From contig CAXKWD010000006.1 of NCBI GenBank assembly GCA_964059195.1, positions 3,898,530-3,962,529 on the forward strand: a stretch of 64,000 nucleotides of DNA, read 5' to 3'. The number at the start of each line of letters is the position of its first letter. The first letter of the stretch is position 1. The notes below the pieces were generated by a model that saw only the letters and a list, made by a program, of their open reading frames with translations, was not told the DNA's origin and did no database searches. The DNA comes from Ectobius pallidus. Lineage: Eukaryota; Arthropoda; Insecta; Blattodea; Ectobiidae. The position numbers and the translations under genes were made by a program. This document shows, one piece after another, positions 38,721 through 51,400 of the stretch.

Positions 38721-40821
38721 TAGCTTAAAAGGCCCGGCATCGCCCGGGTTTTTATTTTGTAATTTGAAATTAACTTATGAAGGACTTTCGATTTGTAGGC
38801 CTACATAGAACTTGAAATGAGGAAAAACGACTTATCACACTTAAACTATTTCCTCAGAAAACGCTAGAAATAGCCACTACATGCTTGATTTCCTTTTGCC
38901 ACATTTCTGGCGTCACCATCAATACTGCTCTGTCAAACCGTTTCCTAACATCACATAATTTAAAAGTTTTGTTATTTCTGGCCATAAACCCTTTCATAAA
39001 ACTCCATATCAGTTCAATTGGATTCAAATTGCTTTGATAAGGGGGCAACCTCAGTACTTGATGGCCCGCTTTATTTGCCATATCATCAACCACATATTTA
39101 TTTTCATCTTTGTCCGCGAATTCCTGTGCTAAGATCACTAACTCTGCCTTAACACTTTTATCATTAAATGTTACATTCTTTTCTTGTAGGCATTCCACAA
39201 TATCTTGCTTACGCCAAGAAGTATTTGGACGCCGATAGAGTTTCACACTGTGGTATGATGCATTGTCCATAACTATTAAACTGTTGGGTTCAAGTTTCGG
39301 CAAAACATTAGCAAACTGTTACGAAATACCTCTCCATTCATGTCTTCGTGGTACTCACCTGTTTTCTTTGACTCAAAAATGAGCAAACCCCCATCTACGA
39401 AGCCTGTTTCACTACCTATATGCGTAACTATTAGGCGTTTCCCCTTACCCATAGGATTTTTTAAACCTTGACTTAATCCTGCCCTAAAAGCTTTTTCCTT
39501 TGATTCAACAGTAGTGTCATGCCAAATTTTAGGGGTGGTGTGTCCTGCATTTACCCATGTCTCGCCTAAGTAATAAAACTTTCGACCCTCTGCTCGGTAT
39601 TGCCGTAGGCCTACAGCTCTAGGATATCGTCTTCTCCAAAGTACAATATCATCACGATCTACTATAACATTAACCTCACTTCTTTTCACATATTTCAATC
39701 CAATGTCCAACAATAACTTATAAATTGTTGTTCTTTTTAAATTAGGTAGGTCGGAGTCCTCATTGACAGCACAAAGAAGTTTATCCACAGTTGGAGGTAT
39801 GTTATCAAAAAAGAATTGAACTTTTGCTCGAATAGCACTTTTCACGAAGTCATCAATGTTATCTAAAACACTATGCAGCTTTTCAGCCTTTCTTGGGGGA
39901 GTTTTCACTACACCAGTCTCTGTATTCACTACGCACTTTCCAGATACTTCTGGCACATATACCGGTGAATTCAGATGTCAATTTTACAACGTCCTCAATT
40001 GCAAGTGCTGGATATATATTTTTTAAACCCATTAAACACATTCAATATAATTTCCTTCTGTCCACTTCGCAAAGATTTACCTCTCTTATTTTTAATTATG
40101 CCACTTGGGCCTGGTTGAGTTTCAGTCATTATGTTTAATGCTTCTCACAGACTGGGTTATAAATTATAAACACCACGTTTCACTGTTCACTGAAATTTGT
40201 ATGTTTACATTATTCACAACAATGACTCTCGCAAACTGGAGGGTTATGTCACGAATGCCACGTTTCGCAATACATTGAAACATTTGCAATAAGTTGATAT
40301 TGTTATCTTAAAAATTTTTGTCACATTTTATGAGCTTTTACTGTTAAAATAAAATAAAATCTAATACCGCACTATATTGTCTTGTAGCATGATATGTGGT
40401 GTGGTTCAAATCACGTGCATTTGTTTACACGGACTTGCATTCTCAAAATGAATGGATAAACTCACTTTCGATTTGGTTTGGTTGCAAGACTCACTTTTGT
40501 TTTTCTTTGTTTTGTTATGAAAACATGTGAAAGTGGAACTCTCAAACTGTGAATGTCACACTTCTTTTGTCACACTTCAATTTTTTTAATCTTTTTTTAT
40601 GTAAACAATTGACAGCAGAACTCTCTAACTTTGTCTAACTTTGCCTCATTTCATCACATTTCCGACTTTCCCCGTGGATTTTCCAAAAATTTTCTTTCAT
40701 ACAAACCTTCTCCAGACAATTATGATCACAACAAAACAAAAATCAGCCAAATCGGTCGAGCCGTTCTCAAGTGATGCGGCAACAACCCTTTTGTAAATTC
40801 ATTTTTATTAATATAGAAGTA
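38721..40821 (-). mobile_element. IS630/Tc1-mariner superfamily transposon in the BEL 3' LTR
   Basis: The left boundary is at CTAGCTTAAAAGGCCCGGC and the right at TTATTAATATAGAAGTA, placed by comparison with the uninterrupted LTR (CAAAGTAACATGCAG at 63391-63405). A TA target fits both edges but the left flank has changed. The sequence near the right end (AATCGGTCGAGCCGTTCTCA) is a common subterminal motif of such elements in insects. It carries one damaged transposase gene. Confidence 0.8.
38854..40129 (-). pseudogene. DDE transposase of the IS630/Tc1-like element
   Basis: The ATG at 40129 starts MTETQPGPSGIIKNKRGKSL, then a putative helix-turn-helix region. Frameshifts lie near 40010 (and just upstream of 39956) and near 39290. 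The catalytic part reads FYYLGETWVNAGHT (~39565), LIVMDNASYHS (~39270) and LPPYQSNLNPIELIWSFMKG (~39030). In relatives the first block is LDETW; here Asp is Gly (codon GGC), so the first catalytic residue is lost. The second Asp (MDNASYH) and the Glu (NPIELIW) remain. Estimated full length is about 425 residues. It is inactive. Confidence 0.82.
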
Positions 40822-41384
40822 GCATGCAGTACTCTTTCTGTAACACACAAAAGATATATGAGAGTATCTATTTTATTAAACAATATGCCCTTGTAGAGAA
40901 ATAAATGAATTTCTCATGGGAATTAATCTAACCTTTTAGTATACTGTTTGTAGGCGCAAGTATAGAAATCGATAGTCCGCTTGAAGTGCTCTACGCCGTT
41001 CTGTCCATAGGGACAAGTAAGAGTATTATCGATTATCAGGCTGGCAATCGATATTAGATCGATGCCGGTAAAACAGCATTCTGTTGCTAGTTAACATTAA
41101 TTACTGAATTCAATGATAACAGTTAATAATAACTGGAATAAATGTGCAAACTATTCCTTAGCTAATATCATTATAGCTCATAATAGATATTTTCTTTATC
41201 TAAATGTAAATAAAGAGATACAAGTGTGCCAAGAATTCTGTTTGCTAGTAACTGGCATTAGTGCCATCTAGTGACTTGTATTAATACCGTACTTTATTAC
41301 TAGTATTTGCTATAAATTATAATAAATGGGCTCTAAGCTCTACGAGCTTACATACTGGGGGGGGGCCAAGAAAAGAGAAAAAAT

Positions 41385-43765
41385 TTACTGAGCAGGCAGT
41401 GGACACAGCTTAGATATAGGCCTTTTTAGAATTGAATTAGCAGTTTTGACTGTTGCTACTCTAACTTTACCATCTGGTCCAGGATAAACTTCTAGGATCC
41501 TAGCCAGTGGCCAATTCATAGGAGGAACATTGTCTACCATTAATATGACTAATTGATTAGTTTTCAGATTTTTAGTTTCTGTGTTCCACTTCTGTCTTTG
41601 CTGTAAAGTGTTTAAGTATTCTTTGACCCATCTGGTCCAAATGCATTGGAACTGTTGCTCTAACAACTGATATCGTGACAGCCTGGATAGGTTTATAGAC
41701 GGTAAATCTGGGTGAGGGATAGAATTCAAAGGAGCACCAATAAAGAAGTGACCTGGGGTCAATGCCATGTAGTCTTGAGAGTCACTGCTCATCGGTGTCA
41801 GTGGTCTGCTGTTGATGATGGCTTCTATTCTGCATAGAAGAGTGCTGGCTTCTTCATAGCTGTAGATAGTGTCTTTCATTACTTTGTATAAAATAGTTTT
41901 CATACTGCGGTTGGATCTTTCTACAAGTCCTGCCATATGGCTTGCCCTTGGAGGCAAAAAATGGAATTGTATATTTAGATTTGCTGAAAAGTTTATGATC
42001 TCTGTGTTAGCTTGTTCTGTCTGGAATTGTTCATTGAGTTCACTCAGCTCTCGTGAGGCTCCTATGAAGTTTCTACCATTATCTAGGTACAAGTGAGAAG
42101 GTAGTCCTCTTCTAGATATGAATCTTTGCAAGGATGCAATGAATGCTGCTGAAGTGGCTGCTGTTACCAATTCAATGTGTACTGCTTTAGTGCATAAACA
42201 TACGTGCATTGATATATAAGCTTTGTATACTGTTTTGCCTCTACCATGATCCTTTAAAGAGATAGGACCTACAAAATCTATGGCTGTGGTGTCGAAAGCT
42301 CGATTGGGTGTAACTCTAGCTTTAGGTAAAGTTCCCATGATTTGCTGTGCTTTGACAGGGCTGTGTCTAAAGCATGTGAGACATCCTTTTAATGCTGATT
42401 TTACAGTTTGAACTCCATGGATGGGCCAATACTGTTGTCTCAATGTGTACAGTATGACTTGGGGGCCTTCATGTAAGTTTTTCAGATGTGTGTCTCTGAC
42501 AATAATATTTGTTATGTGGTGCTTGGCAGGTAATATGATTGGATGTTTGGAGTTATAGTCTAGATCAGTGTGGTGTAATCTTCCACCTACACGAAGTATG
42601 CTTTCTTTATCCAGATATGGATGCAGTGGCAATAGTGAACTGCTTCTAGAAACACAATTGTTCTTTCTGATATGAGCTATATCTTCTGAGAAGGCTTCTT
42701 CTTGTGTAGCATGTATAATAACATCATGAGCTTTCTGTAGTTCTTGCAAACTGATAGGGCCAATAATTCTACCAGATTTATTTAAGCAATTGTGTTTGAA
42801 TCTCAGAATATGAGCTGTATTCCTGAGTAGCTTTCTGAAAGAGGAATACCTGTGTAAGTAGTCATTATGTGTACTTGTGATCATAAAAGCTTTTGCTGTT
42901 TTTCTGGTTTCTGGCACTTCTTCTGTTTGTAGTACATTACTGGTATTTGGCCAATGGCATTCTTCTTGTGTTAGGAATTCTGGACCATTCCACCATAGAG
43001 TTTGGTTATGTAACTTCTTAGGTGTGACAGGTTTAGTGATTATGTCTGCAGGGTTCTGCTGTGTTGGTACATAATATCTCCATTGACAGTTTTCTGTAGC
43101 AGCTTGAATTTTGGTTACTCTGTGTGCTACAAAAGTGTTCCATTTGTGTGGAGGCTGTGTGATCCACTGCAAAGTTATAAGACTGTCAGTCCAGAAATAT
43201 ACTGCTGATATTGTGATCTGCAGAGATAGGGTAACTTTTTGGTATAAGCAAGCTGCCAACTGAGCTGCACATAGCTCCAGTCTGGGCAAAGTAATCTGCT
43301 TGAGTGGGGCTACTCTAGATTTGCTTGTTAGTAGTTGAACTTGAGTGTGGTGGCTTTTATCTTCAGATTTTATGTAGCAGGCTGCTCCATATGCCTGTGG
43401 GCTTGCATCACTGAAAAAGTGTAGTTCTACATGACTGAAATTGAGTATTAGAGTGTTTCTTGGAATTTTGTATAGCTCTACATAGTGAAGTTGTGAGTAT
43501 AGTTCATTCCAGGCTTTCTGTATAGTAATAGGAGCTTGCTGATCCCAACCTGTGTCATTCAGCCAAATCTGTTGCATAATACATTTAGCTGCAGATATAA
43601 TAGGTGCAATTAGTCCCTGAGGGTCATATAGAGTACAGATGGCAGATAGAATCTGTCTCTTAGTAGTGGCTTCTGGCAAAAACTTCACTGTGTACTGTAG
43701 CAAGTCTTGTAATGGATTCCAGTGTAATCCTAGTGTTTTGACTGTATTCTGCTCTTCTAACTGAG
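41385..43765 (-). pseudogene. BEL pol C-terminal part: RNase H and integrase
   Basis: Continuous minus-strand coding from the Harbinger boundary to a stop at 41385. In order: the RT connection region (TVKTLGLHWNP, ICTLYDPQGLIAPI), RNase H-like LHFFSDASPQAYGAACYI, RLELCAAQLAA and YFWTDS, a zinc-binding segment (HEGPQ...GCLTCFRH), and the integrase core with TTAIDFVGPI, HLYLDNGRNFIGA and SHMAGLVERSNRSMKT holding D, D and E. It ends ISKLCPLPAQ, the usual BEL/Pao C-terminus. The first four residues of the open frame (MKSG) come from the Harbinger end. Integrase would insert the DNA copy into the genome. Confidence 0.93.
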
Positions 43766-43768
43766 TAG
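43766..43768. repeat. Target-site duplication of the Harbinger element, left copy (TAG)
   Basis: TAG here and TAA at 51949-51951 flank the element; one base differs. Removing the element and one copy restores the BEL codons as KATL-TQLEEQNTVKT. Confidence 0.8.
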
Positions 43769-44017
43769 TGCCCGATTTCACCGACCTCGGTTAGGGCCGT
43801 TTAATTAACACCTAGTAGTTAACCAGGCATTTTCACGAATTTCCATTTCATCGAGCCCGGTTACGAGTTAAACGACACTAACCGCGAGAAATTAGCTAAC
43901 CGACCCCGAGCGAACGTTTAAGTTGCTAACCAGGAGCACACCGCATACTTGAGTGCTTACAGCTGTATGTACTCCTATAATATCCATGAGGCGGTGTCTG
44001 CTTCTGCAGCATTCAAG

Positions 44018-45076
44018 ATGGAGTTGGATGACTATTTATTGTATGCTAGGTACCTCTTCAGAGGAAATATCGTCTAAAAAAGGAGACAATTCCCAACGAA
44101 CAAAAACTTTCCCGTGTCTCCAAGAAATCGACTGCCGACTGCGCTACGATTCTATGCCACTGGATCTTTTCAGGATGTAGTTGGTGACACCACTGATGTA
44201 ATTAAGAGCACAGTGTGTAGTAGAATTTATTTATTTTATTTATTTATTTATCTGGTATGCCCCAATGAGCTAACAGCTCAAGGGAGGGGCAGTCCTTACA
44301 AAATAACAGAACATGAGATGGACGGCATCAGGATATATAAATAATATGGTACAATGTGTGGTAATGGGTGATGATGAATGATTGTGATGAAGATTATGAA
44401 CATATCCACCAAGTGTCTGAAGCAATAGCTTCTTTAGCTCCTCGCTTCATCAAACTTCCTTCGAATCTGAGGGAGCAGAGGGAAGTAATGGAAGAATTCT
44501 ACAGGATTCGAGGCTTCCCTGGTGTCTTGGGTGTATTAGATTGTTGTACCCATGTCCGGATCCAATCCCCTGGAGGAGAAAATGGGGAACTTTTTCGGAA
44601 TTGAAAAGGTTATTTCTCCATTAATGTGCAAACTGTAAGCGATTCAAACCTCCTAATCAGACATAGTTGCAAGATGGCCTGGTTCGACTCACGACAGCAC
44701 CATCTTCCATGAATCTTGACTGCGAGCACGTTTAGATACCAGGGAGGTACCTAATGGCTATCTTCTGGGTGATGGAGGTTATCCATGCAAGTCATATTTG
44801 CTTACACCTCTACAAAACCCTGTCACTCAACCAGAGCAGCGTTACAACAAGGCCCACATCGCAACTAGAAATGTTTTTGAGCGACAGTATGGTGTGCGGA
44901 AGAGGAGATTATCTGCTGTTGCCTTGGGTCTCAGATGCCACATCAGAAATAGGCCTACAATTATAGTTGCAACAACAGTGTTGCACAACATTGCTATTGC
45001 AGCTAGAGAGAATGAGCCTGTGGGTGATCCTGAAGCTGTTTGTATTCAGCAACTCCTGCAGCCAACAGGGACCTAA
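44018..45076 (+). pseudogene. PIF/Harbinger transposase
   Basis: The ATG at 44018 begins MELDDYLLYARYLFRGNIV and meets a stop. The frame then continues NFPVSPRNRLPTALRFYATG, SFQDVVGDTTDVIKSTVC. After an inserted segment (44227-44402) it reads HQVSEAIASLAPRFIKLP, FPGVLGVLDCCTHVRIQSPG (first Asp; one extra Cys codon compared with the usual DxTHV), LFRN and a TGA, GYFSINVQTVSDSN, then after slips GYLLGDGGYPCKSYLLTPL (second Asp) and FERQYGVRKRRLSAVALG (Glu), ending at 45076. All three catalytic residues can still be seen, but stops and frameshifts prevent a product. Confidence 0.85.
44227..44402 (-). mobile_element. Short retroposon-like insertion in the Harbinger transposase
   Basis: It separates ...STVC from HQVSEAIAS, which are adjacent in relatives. 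It starts with a (TTTA)n run that would be an A-rich 3' tail on the minus strand, after CAGATAAATAAATAAATAAA. This suggests a SINE or a severely truncated LINE. No clear duplication was found. Confidence 0.6.
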
Positions 45077-46030
45077 GGGGAAGTGATGTGATGTTAGCAG
45101 ATTACATAAACGCTAAAGAGGCTCTGGTGATTGTAACTCTGATTTGGTACAAGGATCGCTTTTTATTGTAGTAATTAGTGCATATGATTTGGTACAAGGG
45201 TCGTTTTTGAGAACAGTGCAATATAACAGTGAGCTGCATTGCTGGCATTAAGCAGCTTGATAGCCAGGGTAAAGGTTGAAGTGAGCCGTCACCATTGTAA
45301 TGCCCTGGATATTAGGCAAGAGTAGGCGGAGCATCGGAGGCGACAATTTATCTTTCGCCACATAATTTCAAGATATGTCCTCTTATAAGACACTTCAGGC
45401 ATTTTGCTCAGATTCTAGTGCTTGATGTGAAAATAAGTTAGGAATACTTAAGTTTCTTTTTAAATCTTCAGTTTAAAACAAACACGAGTTCCCAAAAATA
45501 GGCTATATAGGAAAGCTACGTCAGTTCTGTCAAGATTCATTGTGTTCCAATTCTTATGTACATTGTTTGACTTGATTGTTATAAGATTACATGGAAACAT
45601 TTTATACCAGTACCACACCTTTCTTTTTCTTTATTCACCAAGGCCTATACAGTTCATGCTATATGAAGGAAAATGGGTGGAGCTTCAGCGGGGCTTGCTT
45701 GTACGAGTAGCAAATGATAGCAAGGTAGCGTTTCCCAGTCAAGGTAACTCTGCACCTAACAGGAATGTAAGGCTGTGCAACTTCAATTGTGTATTAATGG
45801 AAAAGAATACCACCTTATACCCTCAGTGGAAAGATTAATTTTATCAAGAAAGCGACAAATCAGCACTGCAGGGATTGGCACACACCATTTTCCGTTGTAT
45901 AGCATGAGTAGTAGTAGTAGTAGTAGGCCTAGTCCTTTGAGTCTGGGTGTAGACTCCTGGTGATCCTTATTTGGATTTACTAGGCATTATGTTTAATACA
46001 GGAGTGGTTTGCCATTGCCTTCTCCCGTGC
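45077..46030. other. Harbinger interior, no gene recognised
   Basis: An open stretch at about 45650-45838 (LYEGKWVELQRGLLVRVAN...) has no motif I recognise. A short AGT repeat lies at 45908-45926. Confidence 0.5.
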
Positions 46031-46285
46031 TTAGTGGACGTTTGTGCATTCCCTGTTCCTGGTTCTCACTTCTGTCAATTTCCGCCATTCTTTCCTGTCC
46101 TTTACAATGTGGGTAATGGCTTCCCAACTTAAATTGACGGTTTTCTTAACATCATCTATCCAGCGTGTTCGAGGTTTTCCTTGTTTCCTAGATCCTTCGA
46201 CAAGTCCAATCATGATGTCATGTTCCAATGATCCTTGATTTCTCATGACATGCCCAAAGTACTGAAGCTTTCTTCTAACTACCAT
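46031..46285 (-). pseudogene. LINE ORF2 C-terminal fragment inside the Harbinger element
   Basis: Product VVRRKLQYFGHVMRN, then KQGKPRTRWIDDVKKT and VKDRKEWRKLTE. GRPRTRWxDDV followed by DRxxWRxL is the characteristic end of many arthropod LINE polyproteins. Everything upstream is missing. The region to its left (45930-46030) is probably the 3' UTR. Confidence 0.75.
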
Positions 46286-47299
46286 GGCTTCCAGCGACCT
46301 TGTGGGTTTTATGTCTTCCAGGACATAGCATGAGACATATAAGTATTTATTTTAATTTAAAAGCATGGAAAATGGCCAAACTTGATATATTATTCTTTAG
46401 AACCTATAGATTCCATTTATAAGCACGTTATAGGCTGAATTGTATGAAGGTTCTAAATGTAAGTAAATTCTTGAGGAAGTAGACTCAAAATTCACATGCC
46501 ATTATATCAGCTGGCCGAAGTTCTGTTGTTAATATCTGCCCCAGATTCCCCTCCTGCTTCTTTTCTGTATAAGAGGGGGGGGGGGCTTAGCCCTTCCTCC
46601 CCATTGACTACCTTCCTGCTTTCCACCAAGAATTTCAAGAACAGTAACTTCATACCTGGAATTTTTTTATGTATTATGTGCTCCATACTTCGAAGACTTA
46701 ATTCCAATCACCATGTTCAGAATGGCTACTTCAAATTTGTTTATTTCTCCTGTTTCTACAACTAATAAAGCAGCAAGTAGGCATAGTTAATAAGTATCTT
46801 TTGGTTATGTTTGAACTACCCCAGGAAACAGAAATCACTATCCCACACTCACTCCTCACATTAAAAATAATAAAATTACAGTAGATTCCCGCTAATCTGG
46901 ATTAACCTTAATATGCATATTCTGTGCTGTAATTAAAGTTTGAAATGGGTAAAACTATAAAAATGTATGGTTCGCTCTATAATTATAAGTTTTGCTAAGT
47001 ACTAGGCCTACTGTATACATAGAATTTTTAACCTGCAAAACTTATGTAGGATTAACCAAACGAAACATAGGCTATTTTGATTAAAATGCAATTTTGTCTA
47101 AAGTTATTTCCACTGTTAAATATAACCAAACAAATAAAATCAATTAATTACTCAGTGGATCTTACAAATCCTTCACAGCGCGATGTTTCAGTAGATGTAG
47201 ATATCTCGTCCTGTAGATCCTGTGTTGAGCGGGGCTCAAGGATATAGAACACGTCAGATCAAAAAATACATGCATGTTATAACAATAATATAGGCCTAC

Positions 47300-47998
47300 A
47301 GAAACTGTAAGCTGCAAAATTTATCCAAGCTGGAAATATTCCTCCAAATTGTAGAAGGTGTGAGTTATTAAAAATTCCTTGACAGCTGTTTTGAAAGGTT
47401 TGCTCTTTCTTTGAATACATAATAATTTAATGTTGTTTGGAAGCTTGTTATATATCTGTACTGCAGAATAATAAGCACCCTTCTGAAAGAGTTTTAACGA
47501 GTTATTAGGTCTGTGTAGATCATTCATGTTTCTGGTAGTACGTCCGTGTACACTAAAATTAGTTTGAAATTTATCAATATTATTCACTACATAACACATA
47601 ACAGAGTAGGCCTATATATACTCCCCTGTAAGAGTGAGGACTTTTAATTTTTCAAATAGCGGTTTACAAGATTCCCTTTTTTTTCTTTCCACATATTATT
47701 CTTATTGCCCGCTTTTGTAATCTAAATATTTTCTTCCTTTGGGAAGAGTTGCCCCAGAATATGATCCCGTACCTCATTACCGAGTGAAAATATGCAAAAT
47801 ATACCATAAGTAATGCATCCTATTTTAATATATTATTCAAAATTCTTAAAGCAAAGCACGCTGAACTCAGTTTTGGACTTATCATTTCTATGTGTGTCTT
47901 CCAGTCAAGATTTTGGTCAATTTGCAGTCCTAAAAATTTTTTAAAAGTGTATCGTTCTTGAAGCTCAATTCGATCTGAATTCTGTTTTTCCGATACCT
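47300..47998 (-). pseudogene. LINE reverse transcriptase C-terminal fragment inside the Harbinger element
   Basis: Minus-strand reading from about 47998 gives FLGLQIDQNLDWKTHIEMIS, VYFAYFHSVMRYGIIFWGNS, RKKIFRLQKRAIRIICG, and then (47599-47321) RTTRNMNDLH and VQIYNKLPNNIKLL to a stop at 47321. This is the thumb and C-terminal domain of a LINE RT, with one stop and a frame change near 47610. The catalytic core is absent. Its 5' truncation coincides with a small MITE at 47998. Confidence 0.8.
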
Positions 47999-48396
47999 AT
48001 AGATCATCTAATGAAGGCTGAGTTGTACTGTAAACATACTTTTGTATCCTTGTGCATAAGCAAAGCGGGCGGGAGTGCACAATCAAAACAAACACGAGAC
48101 TCTGTCGCCTGTCCTCTACTTTCCTTCCGGCGCAGCTCAGTAGAAAACATGGGTTGGTCATTCTTGTATAACGGCCATTATTATAACGATCATATTATGT
48201 AGAAATAAATAAGATTCAAATATAATTGGTGTAATAAACTCAAATTGAAAACCTGTTTATAATTATATCTTGATCATTTTGATAGATTTTTAACGTTATT
48301 AAACTGCTGGATTAAGCGGGTGAGTTTAGTGTTGCGGTCAAGACCACGTGCTTGTGCTTACATTGCAACTCAGCTTTCATTAGATAAACTGTAGAT
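47998..48396. mobile_element. Candidate small MITE (~400 bp)
   Basis: Imperfect inverted ends: left CATCTAATGAAGGCTGAGTTG, right complement with TATCTAATGAAAGCTGAGTT. They are preceded by CTATAGAT and CTACAGTT respectively. I could not assign a duplication or superfamily. Confidence 0.5.
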
Positions 48397-48494
48397 CTAG
48401 ATAATGACCATAAAAAAATTTACAAATGTTAAGAGAGAGAAAGAAGTTTATTTGCATGAAAATCTAATTGCAACATAATTATAAGGTTTTGTTC

Positions 48495-51400
48495 TTATTC
48501 CACCAGTAGGTTCAGCTTTTCTTCTGCTATTTCTAGTTTTGTTTCAAGAAGAGCCAATTCCAGCCTATGCATTTCTTCTTTGTGAAGAAGATCCTTTTCT
48601 AAGGACTGCTGCTGAAGCTCTGCTGTTGTTCTTATGGCTTCTGTTGTCGTACGATGATTTCTTTTTCTCTGTGTAGAGCTGTTATTAACCAATGGGTGCT
48701 GTAAATAGAATTGGACGTTGTTATACTTATTCCTACTGTGAATTATATTTTAAATATGTACAAAAAATGGGATACAGCAGCAGAATTCATGAGTAGCAAA
48801 TATATTAACTTGCCAGCCCTCCGAAACTGCAAACTAAACAATTAATCACTAAAAATATCTTACTACTGAATTAATTTAAATTTGAATACAAGTCTTGCAG
48901 AAAACAAGTCATGCTTCTGTAATCCAAGTGGAAAAACTGAGAGATATTATTATAGGGCACCGGTACCACAATAAATTAAAGCTCAAATAAGACATAGCAT
49001 CTAGGCTATCTTTGTGTAGGATTATATTTAAGTTTTCCTTAAATTTTATTTTAAATTACGTAAGTTTGACAGCTTACCTTGCTGTAAGTGGACAAGGGTG
49101 TTGCCTATGGAGACTACTGTTCTCTTATCTGGCCACCCCTCTCACTCCTTCCATCACAATCATCATCCTTGTCACTCTCGTAAGAAGTCACCATATACTC
49201 TCCCTAAACACAGAAAATATTCAGAAATGAGTTATTTTTAATCTAAGCCTCCACTTGCAATTGCTAATGTCGCGATTGTTCAGAACCGTAGCAGAATTAT
49301 TTCTGTTCTGGTGTCTATGTAAAAACACTGCAAATGTCTGTCAATTAATCTACTAGGTGGTGATGGACTAATATTAGCACTGACTGATACTGATGTACCG
49401 TACGGAGAGACGGTTTTCCTTAATAAAATATTAGGCCTATTAATTTTAATACAGTAGGCTATTATTGATGTGTAGTTGGATATAACTACTGCCATTTAAA
49501 CCTTCCCACCTGAAGCAGCAAAGAGCGAACGTGCAAGCAGTTTTAATGACATCTATTGGAAAACTACTCTTATACAAGGAATCATTACTATAGTGTGTGC
49601 ACCATTTATTTTCTACGACAGCTATTGTTTGATTGCTGCAACTAGAAATTGAAAGTAGAGATCTAGCCTTAAGGGTATTATATACAGTTGGCTCCATGCC
49701 GTGTTAATTTTTCTTCTTAGGTCTAAGAATGGCACAATTTGAGGTTGTAATTTTCTTGGAAACTCAAGAGAGTTCATATATAAACTCACTTTGCCCCTAA
49801 AAAGAAGCCAAATATAAATAAATCATTTAGAGGTGTTTTCTTAAAATGCCTAGATTCCATAATCACCTTACGTTTATACGAAGATTCTAAATATAAGTAA
49901 AATCATGAAGTGAACAAAAATTAACCTACAATGGTACTGCGAACAGCTGTTAAATCATCATTCCCTTGTGATGTTCTATTGTTGGGCTGAGAGAGGGTCC
50001 CCTGGGTGGTATTCAATGCTCAAAAACCAAAAGGTGAAAACGTGGTCTCTGGGGTTCAGTCCTTAATGAAAGCTTTCTACCAGATACAGAAATTTGATAC
50101 CTGCACCGGATCCCCTTCTTATTTTTCTATACTGGAGGCTGGTTAATTATAGGTTGCATAACCAGCCAAAACACTCATGCAGAAACAAAGCAGTGCCATA
50201 CTAAACCCACTACCTCTAACCTAAGTTTATTATTAGCTAAACTAATGTCACTGTTTACATTCTGCATGAAATTCACCAGATGTTACAGCACAGGATATGT
50301 GGTCCTTACACTGGTTGCCAAGACGGATAGGCTGGGTACAATTTTGACTGGCTTATTTTGATTTCATCATAGGCTACAATGTTGCCAATACCTATACATG
50401 TAGTAGAAAGATGTTTGGAACAAACTAGGTTTGGGAAGGTAAAGTTAACTTAGCTAAGGCTAGTTAAGCTGAGTGACAGTCAGCTCTAGCGGCAACACCA
50501 TAACCACTGTCAACATCATCAGATTGCCTACGCTGTCTCATAGTGAGATTAATTCCGCACACTGTCTTGATCACCTGCCATAACCAGTACATATGTATAT
50601 TATGCCATTTTTAGGTTATGTAAGCACTGTTCATTTTTAAAAACAAACAGATTTTAAATATGAATTCTATAAGTTCTGAAGAACATAACCTCAAATATGG
50701 CCCTTTTTCTTGATACTAAAATAGAAAACACCGGTACAGCTTGCATAGTGCCAGAGACTTTGCACTGTTGTTAACTTAACATACCTCAGGATTCTGTCAT
50801 AACCGGTACCTGCCATTTAACCAAAAACTAATTCCTCTGCATGTAAAGCTGTTGGCAACATCATACAGGCTACACACGAATGATCACTTGCAGAAATTGG
50901 GAGAGATGCTATGGACTGCATAACTGCAAGAAATATATCGAGCAGGACTAAAGTAGACACGATTTTAATTAAAGCAACTGAATGTATGATCGTACTCACA
51001 ATAGCTATATCTTCCAGCTCATCAAGGGTACCTTGGCTGGTACTTCCACCTCTACTTTGATCAGATTCTGAAAATAAAAGAGTTCAGTAAAACGCTACAG
51101 AAAAAAAGGACATATTCCAAAGTTTATCCGAAAATACCTTCAAGCATATTCTGTCACATGTGAATAGGCTTATTTACCTGCTGTCACCCCATATCCTGCA
51201 TCACAATCATGGGGGCTTACTAGACAGGTATTTTTGCTCGAAATAATGCCCAGCATCCTTTTTGGGGTTTTCCACTTCGTGAAGTTCAGAAGGTGGAACA
51301 GGACCACCCCCCAGTTTTATAAATTTCCACCTTCACATTTGCATTCGTCCTCCTTGCCCTTCTTTTTTAAGTTCTCGTATGCAGTTTTCAAATTTCCATA

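Larger units (their letters stand above)
36903..41352 (-). repeat. 3' LTR of the BEL element, interrupted twice
   Basis: Matches 62271-63916 across its length apart from a 703 bp palindromic MITE (37514-38216) and a ~2.1 kb IS630/Tc1-like transposon (38721-40821). Both are absent from the other LTR, so they entered after the retrotransposon integrated. Next to it (41353-41383), in the sense direction, are T-rich and C9 tracts. Confidence 0.92.

Noticed and set aside
45542..45838. Host-like protein fragment (LYEGKWVELQRG...)
   Set aside because: A single short frame with no relatives I recognise and no splice context, inside the Harbinger element; not enough to call a gene.
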